The notes under the pieces were generated by a model that ran no database searches, had not been told where the DNA came from, and saw only the letters and a list, made by a program, of their open reading frames with translations. 35,911 nt of DNA from Spirochaetota bacterium (GTDB lineage: Bacteria > Spirochaetota > UBA4802 > JAFGJZ01), in NCBI GenBank assembly GCA_023396615.1, contig JAEWVM010000072.1, forward strand, positions 1 to 35,911. The letters are read 5' to 3'. A program made the translations under genes and the position numbers. Shown here one piece after another: positions 1-7,724 of this stretch. Every line of letters starts with the position of its first letter. Position 1 is the first letter of the stretch.

Positions 1-118
1 TGATTCTGCCGTCTTTTACTAAAACAGCCCCGACAGGAGGATTTGGAGACGTATAACCGCATCTTGAAAAAGCCGTTTCAAAAGCTTTCCGCATAAAACT
101 GCTGTTATAAATAGACAA
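1..118 (-). CDS. ribD: RibD, riboflavin biosynthesis deaminase/reductase (N-terminal fragment)
   Basis: Only the first ~39 codons are in the window; the gene runs off the left edge. Translating the minus strand from the in-frame ATG at 94 gives MRKAFETAFSRCGYTS followed by PNPPVGAVLVKDG, the characteristic opening of the RibD deaminase domain (the family has a TSPNPxVGAVIV block ahead of the zinc-binding HAE motif, which lies outside the window). RibD deaminates and then reduces the pyrimidine intermediate of riboflavin synthesis in the cytosol. A GGAGG box sits 4 nt before an in-frame TTG at 118-116, so the TTG is the better start than the ATG, which has no ribosome binding site. The gene lies beyond the secF terminator and so starts a separate unit. 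A related deaminase is possible but less likely. Confidence 0.72.
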   Translation of the reverse strand, partial: MSIYNSSFMRKAFETAFSRCGYTSPNPPVGAVLVKDGRI

Positions 119-127
119 AATTCCTCC

Positions 128-165
128 ACAAAAAAAAGGCCACCCGAAATGAGTGACCTTTTTAT
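128..165 (-). terminator. Rho-independent terminator of the sec operon
   Basis: A 9-bp stem (135-143 with 153-161, one G-U pair) closes a 9-nt loop. On the minus strand it is followed by a run of seven T. It lies between the secF stop and the ribD start, so it ends the envelope operon before ribD. Confidence 0.75.
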
Positions 166-181
166 AATATTCAATTCATTA

Positions 182-1429
182 TCAATATACTTCTTTGTTT
201 TTCTTTATGAATTTTTCATAAGCAAGAACAACAGGAGACGCTACAAAAATAGAAGAATATGTACCGATTGAAATTCCGAAAAGAAGTACAATCGCAAAAT
301 TTCTAATCGTATCGCCGCCGAAAACGAGAATTGCCAGAACTGAAAATAGTGTTGTCGCAGAAGTCAGAATCGTTCTCGACAATGTCTGAGAAATAGCCAT
401 GTCAACCACATGCGAAAATTTTACGGAATGTTTTACCGCCATATTTTCACGTATTCGGTCGAAGACGACAATAGTATCATTTACAGAATAACCGAAGATG
501 GTAAGCAACGCCGCGATAACCGGGACATCCATTTCAATTCCGAGAACACCGCATAGAAGAAAAGAAAGTGTTACGTCATGCATAAGAGCCACCATAGCTC
601 CTACAGAAAACTTAAACTCAAAACGGAACGCTAAATAAATAGTCATCATAATCATCGCCATCAAACCGAGTTTGAGAGCTGATTTTCTGAGATAATCACC
701 GATTGAAGGACCGACAGTTTCAACTGCGAGCTCCTCAGCGCCTGAAAATTTAAAACTAACAATTCTCCATATCAAAGCATGTGTTCTATCAGATGAACCG
801 TTATTAACTTCACTTTTCGGAGTTTTGTCAGGATACGTTTTTTCAAGAATACTGCGGTTAAGCTTGATAAGCTTCTCTGCTGAAGCAAGATTCGTCGAGA
901 AATCAGTAAGCTTTTCGATTTCTGCAACAGAAGCAGCCATTTCTCCTTCAAGTTTTATGCCCTTAACAGTTATCCAGCTTTTATAAAAATTCGGATTAAC
1001 AAGAAGATCATTCAGCCATTTAACTGAATTCAGTTCGCCTTCAGCTTCAACGGGTGGAGCGATATCATATTTATCATTTACAATCGACTTTACAAGTTCA
1101 TCCGCAGTATAAGAACCGGAAAACTCGCTTCCCATAAAATCATAAACCGGACGGTCAAGCAGTTTTGAATAAATCAGATACTCATTTTTTTCATCTTCAC
1201 CAACCTTCTGTACAGAAGCGTTGATTCCGTTTTCCGAAAGAGTATTCTTGATATCAGTCAGTGTGACATCTTTTGCAAAACGCGCAGTAACTTTTGCTCC
1301 GCCGAGAAAATCTATTCCCCAGACCATACCGCCTTTCATATAAGTAATTGCTATGAAAGAAACCAACAGCAACGCGGAGAACATGTATGCAAATTTTCTA
1401 TATTTGGTAAATTTAATAACCTTTTCCAC
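182..1429 (-). CDS. secF: Protein translocase subunit SecF
   Basis: SecF works with SecD in the inner membrane and uses the proton-motive force to help SecYEG finish exporting proteins. The sequence has TM1 at about 13-31, the hallmark WGIDFLGG at 37-44, and a C-terminal block of membrane segments (about 250-405) containing the RND-type signature GYSVNDTIVVFDRIREN. At 415 aa it is about 100 residues longer than usual SecF (~300). The excess is a charged, non-membrane insertion in the periplasmic domain at roughly residues 75-225. The start is GTG at 1429, supported by AGGAGA 6-7 nt upstream; no better ATG exists. It follows secD by 10 nt and is the last gene of the run before the terminator. 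The family assignment is secure; the role of the insertion is unknown. Confidence 0.95.
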   Translation of the reverse strand: MEKVIKFTKYRKFAYMFSALLLVSFIAITYMKGGMVWGIDFLGGAKVTARFAKDVTLTDIKNTLSENGINASVQKVGEDEKNEYLIYSKLLDRPVYDFMGSEFSGSYTADELVKSIVNDKYDIAPPVEAEGELNSVKWLNDLLVNPNFYKSWITVKGIKLEGEMAASVAEIEKLTDFSTNLASAEKLIKLNRSILEKTYPDKTPKSEVNNGSSDRTHALIWRIVSFKFSGAEELAVETVGPSIGDYLRKSALKLGLMAMIMMTIYLAFRFEFKFSVGAMVALMHDVTLSFLLCGVLGIEMDVPVIAALLTIFGYSVNDTIVVFDRIRENMAVKHSVKFSHVVDMAISQTLSRTILTSATTLFSVLAILVFGGDTIRNFAIVLLFGISIGTYSSIFVASPVVLAYEKFIKKNKEVY

Positions 1430-1439
1430 TTAGTTCTCC

Positions 1440-3089
1440 TTATATACTTAGAGATTTCATGTTTTTCTTAGAGTTTACAATGATATGGAATATCATCTTC
1501 GATACAAACAATGCAGCGATCATACTCGAAATAATACCTACGCCCAGTGTTACGGCAAATCCTTTGATAGGACCCGATCCGATTCTTGAAAGAATAAGAG
1601 CCGCAAGAAGAGTTGTTATGTTTGAGTCAAAAATCGTCCAGAAAGCTCTATCAAAACCGGCATCGACTGCCGCACGGGGAGTCTTTCCATGACGCAGTTC
1701 TTCTTTAATACGTTCATAAATGATTACGTTCGCATCAACCGCCATACCGATTGTCAAAATTAAACCGGCAATACCAGGAAGTGTTATAGTGAATCCCATC
1801 ATCGAAAGAAGAGCAAGAAGAATCATCATATTTATTATAAGACAGAAATCAGCGATAACTCCCGCACCTTTATAATAGATAAGCATGAAAAGAATAACTG
1901 CACAGGCACCGACCATGAGAGCCCGCATTCCGGCATCAATTGAATCCTGACCGAGTGAAGGACCGACTGTTCTTTCTTCGGCAATCTTCAAATCAACCGG
2001 ATGAGCTCCCTCATTGATAACTTTAGTAAGAAGATTCGCTTCATCGAAGGTAAAATTACCGGTGATATTTGCACGTCCGTCAGATATCTGAGTCTGAATT
2101 GTCGGAGCCGACTTAATCATATTATCTATTATAATGGCAAGACGTTTGCCTATATTTTTTTTTGAAGTTACTTCAGCGAATTTTTTCGCACCTTCTGCAT
2201 GAAGACTGAAATCGACAGTATATCTGCCCATGCTGTCTGTGCCGACAGAAGCCTTAGCTATATCGCCGCCTTCAAGGGATACTTCTTTTACAAGAGCAAG
2301 CGGAGTGACGGGAATTATTTCATTAGTTATGCGGTCACGGTCAAATAGAAAAAGAAGTTCCATATCTGCAGGAATGTTAATTTCTTTAGACAAATCCGAA
2401 AGAAGAAGCTTCTGCTCTGTATCAAGTTTCGGAATTTCAATGTTCTTTTCCTTAAGTTTTGCCGCAGCCTGAGCGGAAAACTCATCATTAACTATACGGT
2501 ATTCTACGCGTCCGGTTGTTCCTATAGTAGCCTTAACCATCTTAGGATCTTTAACGCCTGGGAGCTGAATCTCAATTGAATCAACACCCTTCATTCTAAC
2601 GGAAGTTTCTGAAACTCCGAACTGATTTATTCTACCGCTTATTTTTTCAAGAGCCTGCTCAACCGCAGCTTTTTTATCATCATCGGTAAACTTACGTTTT
2701 GCTTTTTCTTCCATACGGGCATAATCGGCTTCAAGAACAAGACTCATACCGCCCTGAAGGTCAAGACCAAGATTAATCTTTTTTGCAAGAAAATATTTTT
2801 CAGCCCAGTGTTTGCTGAACACTGCATCTTCGATAAAAGGAAGTGATCTAACCTCATTCATCTTGGCATCGGTAATTCCATAACCTCTGAAAACTATTTC
2901 TGAATCCGAAGAAGAAACTATTTCTTTTCCGGAAAATCTGTGCTTCAAATTATCTATCTGTTCAGTAGAAACACCATTTTTCATCGAAACTTTAAGCGTA
3001 CGCTCTCCGAATGTCGGAAGAAGAAAAACAGCGCACAGCGAGCATATTGCAAGTATAACAAAAAGTCTTACTAAAATTTTAGATTTCAT
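1440..3089 (-). CDS. secD: Protein translocase subunit SecD
   Basis: SecD partners SecF in the inner membrane, pulling translocating proteins into the periplasm. The 549-aa protein has an N-terminal TM (about 5-25), the conserved LGLDLQGG motif near residue 108, a large periplasmic domain (P1 head with the INQFGVSE and IQLPGVKD blocks), and a C-terminal set of TMs (about 385-540) with the signature GMAVDANVIIYERIKEELR. Length is normal for a stand-alone SecD, so secD and secF are separate here rather than fused. It starts 9 nt after the preceding small membrane-protein gene and ends 10 nt before secF, so these are co-transcribed. Confidence 0.97.
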   Translation of the reverse strand: MKSKILVRLFVILAICSLCAVFLLPTFGERTLKVSMKNGVSTEQIDNLKHRFSGKEIVSSSDSEIVFRGYGITDAKMNEVRSLPFIEDAVFSKHWAEKYFLAKKINLGLDLQGGMSLVLEADYARMEEKAKRKFTDDDKKAAVEQALEKISGRINQFGVSETSVRMKGVDSIEIQLPGVKDPKMVKATIGTTGRVEYRIVNDEFSAQAAAKLKEKNIEIPKLDTEQKLLLSDLSKEINIPADMELLFLFDRDRITNEIIPVTPLALVKEVSLEGGDIAKASVGTDSMGRYTVDFSLHAEGAKKFAEVTSKKNIGKRLAIIIDNMIKSAPTIQTQISDGRANITGNFTFDEANLLTKVINEGAHPVDLKIAEERTVGPSLGQDSIDAGMRALMVGACAVILFMLIYYKGAGVIADFCLIINMMILLALLSMMGFTITLPGIAGLILTIGMAVDANVIIYERIKEELRHGKTPRAAVDAGFDRAFWTIFDSNITTLLAALILSRIGSGPIKGFAVTLGVGIISSMIAALFVSKMIFHIIVNSKKNMKSLSI

Positions 3090-3098
3090 TTATTCCTC

Positions 3099-3572
3099 TT
3101 ATCTGTTCCTGACTCTGAATACTTTATGTTTCTTTTTTCTGTCCTTAAGCTTAATTATAACTGCTATCAGAAAAATTCCGGCTACTATTGCTATAGGCTT
3201 AATGTAAGGAAGAAGCCACAAAGTAGCTTTTCCTTCATTAACAGCAGTATCAGCCGAATCCGATTCTTTTTTTGCCTGATCAGTTTCTTTTGCTTCACTC
3301 ATTTTTGCCGGATCAATTTTAATGTCCGGAATTCTTTTTGATAGAAAATCATCGCTTGAGATATCAAGCAATTGAAAATTCTCAGAAGCATTTACTTGAA
3401 CAGGATTAGCTTTAGGCTCTTTTGCCGTTTTTGTCTTTTTCACAGGCTCAACCGGTTTTTCCGGCGTTTGGGTCTCAACAGCCTTTGGTTCCGTCAGAAC
3501 CGTAGAATCAGCATCCTGAGCCGGAAGAAACGAAAAAACACATAAGGAAGACAAAAGAAATAATTTTTTCAT
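3099..3572 (-). CDS. Unrecognised small membrane protein between yajC and secD
   Basis: This 157-aa protein belongs to no family I recognise. It has a cleavable-looking signal peptide (about 1-18, ending FLPAQ), a low-complexity Pro/Lys/Thr/Glu-rich linker (about 25-60), a short region containing NFQLLDISSDDFLSKRIPDI, a second acidic/lysine linker, one TM helix near 122-142 (IKPIAIVAGIFLIAVIIKL), and a very basic tail (KDRKKKHKVFRVRNR). The predicted topology is a periplasmic N-terminal part, one membrane anchor and a short cytoplasmic basic tail. It is locked inside the sec operon with 8-9 nt gaps on both sides. I infer an accessory to the SecDF-YajC complex or to envelope biogenesis, but nothing in the sequence proves that. 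Confidence 0.8.
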   Translation of the reverse strand: MKKLFLLSSLCVFSFLPAQDADSTVLTEPKAVETQTPEKPVEPVKKTKTAKEPKANPVQVNASENFQLLDISSDDFLSKRIPDIKIDPAKMSEAKETDQAKKESDSADTAVNEGKATLWLLPYIKPIAIVAGIFLIAVIIKLKDRKKKHKVFRVRNR

Positions 3573-3580
3573 AATACTAC

Positions 3581-3892
3581 CTAAACAAGTTTCTGCTGAA
3601 TAGAAGCTTTGGTAACTTCAATCTTGGTATTATCCGAAATTTTTAAAACAACAATTGATTCTTCAGGCTTCAATGCGCTGACAACGCCGTAAACGCCGCC
3701 GACAGTCAAAACCCTGTCTCCTTTCTGAAGAGAATCGATCATTTTAATTCTTAGTTTCTCTTTTTTCTGCTGTGGACGGATTAAAAGAAAGTAAAAAACT
3801 ACCATCATCAAAACCATTGGGACAATAAAACTTACAAGCGAACCGCCTGCCGCAGCAGGCTGGGACTGTGCATACAAATTTTCAAAAAGCAT
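3581..3892 (-). CDS. yajC: YajC, preprotein translocase accessory subunit
   Basis: YajC is a small single-pass inner-membrane protein that joins SecD and SecF. The N-terminal TM (about 17-40 of the 103-aa product) is followed by the family signature YFLLIRPQQKKEK and the basic cytoplasmic domain with MIDSLQKGDRVLTVGGVYGVV. I prefer the ATG at 3892 because GGAG lies 6 nt upstream; an in-frame ATG four codons earlier (3904) lacks a ribosome binding site. The downstream gene begins 8 nt after its stop. The yajC, small gene, secD, secF order is a variant of the common yajC-secD-secF cluster. Confidence 0.93.
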   Translation of the reverse strand: MLFENLYAQSQPAAAGGSLVSFIVPMVLMMVVFYFLLIRPQQKKEKLRIKMIDSLQKGDRVLTVGGVYGVVSALKPEESIVVLKISDNTKIEVTKASIQQKLV

Positions 3893-3966
3893 AAATTTCT
3901 CCATTTAATTGATTACACCGCAAAATAGTTTAAAAAGGTTTACTGTCAATAATATTTCTTCATATT

Positions 3967-6633
3967 CTAAAATCTGATATCTCCGATGGTAAACTGAAAA
4001 GTGAACTTCTTGTCAACACGGGAAAATCCCCCCTGCTTAATACCATCCCATTGAAGTTTCTGACCCCACCAAAAACGCAAAGGCATCATTGCCATTTGGA
4101 TTCTCACACCGAATCCCCATGAATATCTGAAATATTTCATCGTATTTATATCGCCGATTTGGCCCAAGTTATAGAGTTCTCCATTAGCCCGATCTTCGGC
4201 TAAAGTTGCGGCAAAATCTTTATCAGCATATCTTTCCCAGCGAGAATCACTCCATAATGAACCGGCATCAAAGAAAAGTGCTGTCCAGACATATTCAAAA
4301 ATAAGCGGAATCCGAAGCTCTGCACCGTATTGAAGCCTGTGATACAGTCCGTCATTCCATGAATCCGGAAGTTTACTGTCATCATAATCCCAACCCCTGA
4401 CAGTTTCAGGCCCACCTATTTCGAGGCGGTCATCCTCTTCAAGCCAAGGATTTTTTGTATTACTCTGACGACTAGATACTTTTGACTTGTTAAACGGCGG
4501 ATTAATAAAATCTCCGCTAGCTCTCAATTCTATTACACATTTGTTCTTCGGCAGATAAGGAAGAGAAAAAGGTGAATAATACCAAGCAGCGGAAACTATA
4601 TTCTCAATATAGTGATCCTGACCGCCTAGAAAAGCACCACCGATGAACATCGTCTCAAAATCAAAACTAAGCCCTTTTGTTGTCAAAATAGTATGATCTG
4701 TAGAATTATGATATAGATTAAAGCTGATAACACGTTTTTCCTGAATGCCGAGAGCTTTAATCTTAAAGGTTTCATCAGAACAGTTTCCCGCAGCATCGGT
4801 TATTTTCTTAAAAGAGTGTCTCCAGCGGATACCCACACCGTTATAAATCATGAAACTATAAGACAAGCCTGTACTATAACCAAAAGACCGCTGGCGGTAT
4901 TCATCATTATCATCCAGATCATCAAAATAAGGAGTAGATGAATCTACCTGATATAAACTATAGAAAACAGCTGCGCTGAACCCGACAGGAGAATCGAATA
5001 TATATGGATCAGAATACGATAGTGATGATGATATTCTCTCTGCACCATATTCTACCTTTATTTCAACTTTCTGAGCAAGACCCCTAAAATTGTTTTCTGC
5101 AACAGCTGCGGTTATAGCAAATCCGGTACTGCTTCCGATTCCGCCGCCCATATTAATATTTCCAGTAGGCTGTTCCAGAACTGTAAAGATAAGATTTACC
5201 TTCTCATCACTGCTTCCCGGGCGAATATCAATATTGACCTCTTTAAAAAATCCAAGCGCGTAAATTCTTTCACGTGAAATATCAAGATACTTCTGATTGT
5301 ATTTTTTACCTTCTTTAACAAGAATCTGACGGCGTATAATTTTTTCTTTTGTCTTTTTATTGCCTTTTACAATTATATTTTCGACATCGACAGGTTTTCC
5401 TTCGAAAATCTTGAAATTATAAGAAACATACTTTCTCTTTACTGTCTTATTTCCGATTTTTTTCTCGCGTTCTACTACTGTTTTGGTAGGAACAACACGA
5501 GCGAAGACATGTCCTATTATGGAATACTCGTAACTGATGACAGCCCGGTCTTGTTGAAATTTCGTTTCATCAAAAACAACATCATCATCAGCTAAATCGC
5601 CGGAAAGTCCTCTAATTTTATCCGCAAGGGCATCTGCAGGATCCTTTTCTTTCTTCAAAGAAAACTGGGAGGTAATTCTTTCAGTAGGCACAAGAACATT
5701 GCCTTCAAGACTATAACCTTCGAAATAATATCTTTCTCCCTCTTTAAATTTTAAAGTAATATAAAGTTCTCTATCTTCTGTAATTTCAGGATTTTTCCAT
5801 TCAAGACGCGTATCTTCTTCAACTATATCCGCATCAAGATAACCCAATGATCTATAGAAGTAAATAAGCCTCATTTTATCCTGTTCGAACTCATCTCTCT
5901 TAAATTCGCCTGAATTCAAAAGACTCTTTGACTTTGTCTGCATCATAGAACGCAATTGATGATCATAAATTTTGTTTATGCCCAAAAGCGTTATTCGACC
6001 TACATTAACTTCCTCGCCGTCGTCTATAAAATAGATTACTTTATTGGAATTTCTTTTGCCTTCGATTCTTTTAATTTCATAACGTACGGTTGCATTGAAT
6101 GCACCTTTCTCCTGAACCAGATGATTCAGAATTATACTCGAACCGGCCTCAACAAGATTTTGCTGAAAAGGTTCGGATTCACGAAAAGGGAGTTTAACAA
6201 GAATATCATCGGTCTTAATTTTTTCACTTCCGCGGAATTCTATCTGCCCGACAACAGGTCCTTCTTTACAATAATACTTAACAATTACTCCGCCGTCGTA
6301 CTCGGAAACATATACTTTAACATCCATCATGTTGGCATTTTTTACCAATGATTTTATATCCCCCTGAATAAGCTCCGACTTAAGAGGGTCACCGACATAA
6401 CTTGAGCATAAATCCAAAAGATCATCATAAGATTTGTCGTAAACCTGACCATACTCAACCGTTCCGTCTTCCAAGTCAGAAACACCGACAAACTCAATGC
6501 GTTTTATTATTTTATTTTCATATTCTGAGGGAATGGTATATCCGGATTCTTTAAAAAAAAGAAAACTCAATATCAGAAGCGCTAAAAATGCCGCAGGAGG
6601 AAGAGCCTTAAAAAATTTCATCTTATAAATCAA
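3967..6633 (-). CDS. bamA: BamA, outer-membrane protein assembly factor (Omp85 family)
   Basis: BamA is the outer-membrane insertase for beta-barrel proteins. The ~888-aa protein starts with a hydrophobic export signal, carries POTRA repeats in the N-terminal half (recognisable units such as KIKTDDILVKLPF near 140 and VENIIVKGNKKTKEKIIRR near 420), and ends with the 16-strand barrel. The barrel includes the GGPETVRGWDYDD block, in which the VRGWD/VRGF motif is typical of Omp85 L6, and a terminal beta-signal ending in F (FTFQFTIGDIRF). It is somewhat longer than the usual ~800 aa because of extra charged stretches between POTRAs (about 330-415). The coordinates use a TTG; an ATG four codons in (6621) is an alternative, and neither has a clear ribosome binding site. 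It lies between exbD and yajC, on the same strand. Confidence 0.95.
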   Translation of the reverse strand: MIYKMKFFKALPPAAFLALLILSFLFFKESGYTIPSEYENKIIKRIEFVGVSDLEDGTVEYGQVYDKSYDDLLDLCSSYVGDPLKSELIQGDIKSLVKNANMMDVKVYVSEYDGGVIVKYYCKEGPVVGQIEFRGSEKIKTDDILVKLPFRESEPFQQNLVEAGSSIILNHLVQEKGAFNATVRYEIKRIEGKRNSNKVIYFIDDGEEVNVGRITLLGINKIYDHQLRSMMQTKSKSLLNSGEFKRDEFEQDKMRLIYFYRSLGYLDADIVEEDTRLEWKNPEITEDRELYITLKFKEGERYYFEGYSLEGNVLVPTERITSQFSLKKEKDPADALADKIRGLSGDLADDDVVFDETKFQQDRAVISYEYSIIGHVFARVVPTKTVVEREKKIGNKTVKRKYVSYNFKIFEGKPVDVENIIVKGNKKTKEKIIRRQILVKEGKKYNQKYLDISRERIYALGFFKEVNIDIRPGSSDEKVNLIFTVLEQPTGNINMGGGIGSSTGFAITAAVAENNFRGLAQKVEIKVEYGAERISSSLSYSDPYIFDSPVGFSAAVFYSLYQVDSSTPYFDDLDDNDEYRQRSFGYSTGLSYSFMIYNGVGIRWRHSFKKITDAAGNCSDETFKIKALGIQEKRVISFNLYHNSTDHTILTTKGLSFDFETMFIGGAFLGGQDHYIENIVSAAWYYSPFSLPYLPKNKCVIELRASGDFINPPFNKSKVSSRQSNTKNPWLEEDDRLEIGGPETVRGWDYDDSKLPDSWNDGLYHRLQYGAELRIPLIFEYVWTALFFDAGSLWSDSRWERYADKDFAATLAEDRANGELYNLGQIGDINTMKYFRYSWGFGVRIQMAMMPLRFWWGQKLQWDGIKQGGFSRVDKKFTFQFTIGDIRF

Positions 6634-6714
6634 CCAAATCCGTTATTTTTCGATAAACCGTCATAAGTATATTTAAGAGGAAATGCTGTCAAGAATTTAG
6701 CATAAAGCACCGGA

Positions 6715-7119
6715 TCAGTTCTTTACGGCGGCAAGAACGAAATTTTTAACTCCTTTCTTATTAAGTGCATCAATTACCGAAACTACTGATTCATAATTTG
6801 ATTCTTTATCAGCTCTGATAATAATTTTTCCTTTGAAATCTGCAAGTTTTCCGGCTTCTTCCTGTATTTTAGATGAATCAACCTTTACATCATTAAAAAA
6901 TATCTCATTATCTTTATTTATGCTCACAACTGCCTCGCCTGTAATATTTTCATCACTTTTATCAGCACGGGGAAGATTAACATTAATCGATGAAATCTTT
7001 CCAAGACTGGATGTTACCATGAAAAAAATAACAAGAAGAAACACCAAATCAATCATCGGCGTTATGTCTATCAGCGATCTGTACTCTCTGCGAGAAGTAA
7101 GTTTTATTTTATCACTCAT
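6715..7119 (-). CDS. exbD: ExbD/TolR family biopolymer transport protein
   Basis: ExbD/TolR forms with ExbB/TolQ an inner-membrane proton channel that energises outer-membrane processes. The protein (134 aa from the chosen start) shows the family pattern: a short cytoplasmic N-terminus, one TM with the proton-carrying Asp (PMIDLVFLLVIFFMV, D24), and a periplasmic domain ending with the KGVKNFVLAAVKN strand. I chose the ATG at 7119 because it overlaps the exbB stop (coupled translation) and gives the normal N-terminus MSDKIKL; an upstream ATG at 7140 adds seven residues that sit inside exbB. TolR and ExbD cannot be told apart by sequence alone. The neighbouring barrel gene favours an ExbD-like role. 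Confidence 0.9.
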   Translation of the reverse strand: MSDKIKLTSRREYRSLIDITPMIDLVFLLVIFFMVTSSLGKISSINVNLPRADKSDENITGEAVVSINKDNEIFFNDVKVDSSKIQEEAGKLADFKGKIIIRADKESNYESVVSVIDALNKKGVKNFVLAAVKN

Positions 7120-7714
7120 TCTGCATAAGCCTGTTTGCATTTATTTCCAGCTCTTTTACCAGAGCTGAGCTTTTTGAAATTAAATAATTATGAAATATCA
7201 GCGCCGGAATTGCGACGATAAGTCCGAAGGCTGTAGTTAAAAGCGCTTCGGCTATTCCGGCGGCAAGAAGCTCCTGAGAAGAAGCTCCGCTTTTCGACAA
7301 CGCACCAAAGGATTTCATCATACCGGTAATAGTACCAAGCAGTCCGAACATCGGGGCTATAGTCGCAATTGTAGAAACTACCGCTATATACCTTTCAATT
7401 CTCCGCTGAGTTTTTTCAGCGACAAACTGAAAATAGACTGCAGGGTCATGACCTTCCGGTATCTGAAAAAAAACCGAAAGAGATTTAACTATTATGCTGC
7501 CCGACTGGACAGCAACCCCAAGAGCTTTTTCTCTTCCGCCTGTTGAAAGTGCCGAAAAAAACTTATCAAGATCTGAATCCATAGAGCTCTGGGCGATTCT
7601 AAAAAAAATCAACCGCTCAATTACAACCGCAAGAAGTATGATAGAACATACGGCAATCGGCAAAAATGTAACCCACGCCGGAATAAAATCAAAAATTGAA
7701 AGTAATGAACCCAT
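7112..7714 (-). CDS. exbB: ExbB/TolQ/MotA-family proton channel protein
   Basis: This 200-aa protein has three TMs (about 12-32, 110-135, 150-172) and the MotA/TolQ/ExbB domain signature around ISTIATIAPMFGLLGTITGMMKSFG followed by IAEALLTTAFGLIVAIPALIFHNYL. In ExbB/TolQ these helices form the pentameric pore around ExbD/TolR. It is slightly shorter than E. coli ExbB (244 aa), missing part of the N-terminal periplasmic extension. Its stop overlaps the exbD start by 8 nt. The gene for a plugless outer-membrane barrel ends 10 nt upstream of its start. No tonB or tolA/tolB is in the window, so the partner that transmits the force is unknown. Confidence 0.9.
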   Translation of the reverse strand: MGSLLSIFDFIPAWVTFLPIAVCSIILLAVVIERLIFFRIAQSSMDSDLDKFFSALSTGGREKALGVAVQSGSIIVKSLSVFFQIPEGHDPAVYFQFVAEKTQRRIERYIAVVSTIATIAPMFGLLGTITGMMKSFGALSKSGASSQELLAAGIAEALLTTAFGLIVAIPALIFHNYLISKSSALVKELEINANRLMQNE

Positions 7715-7724
7715 AAAACACCTG

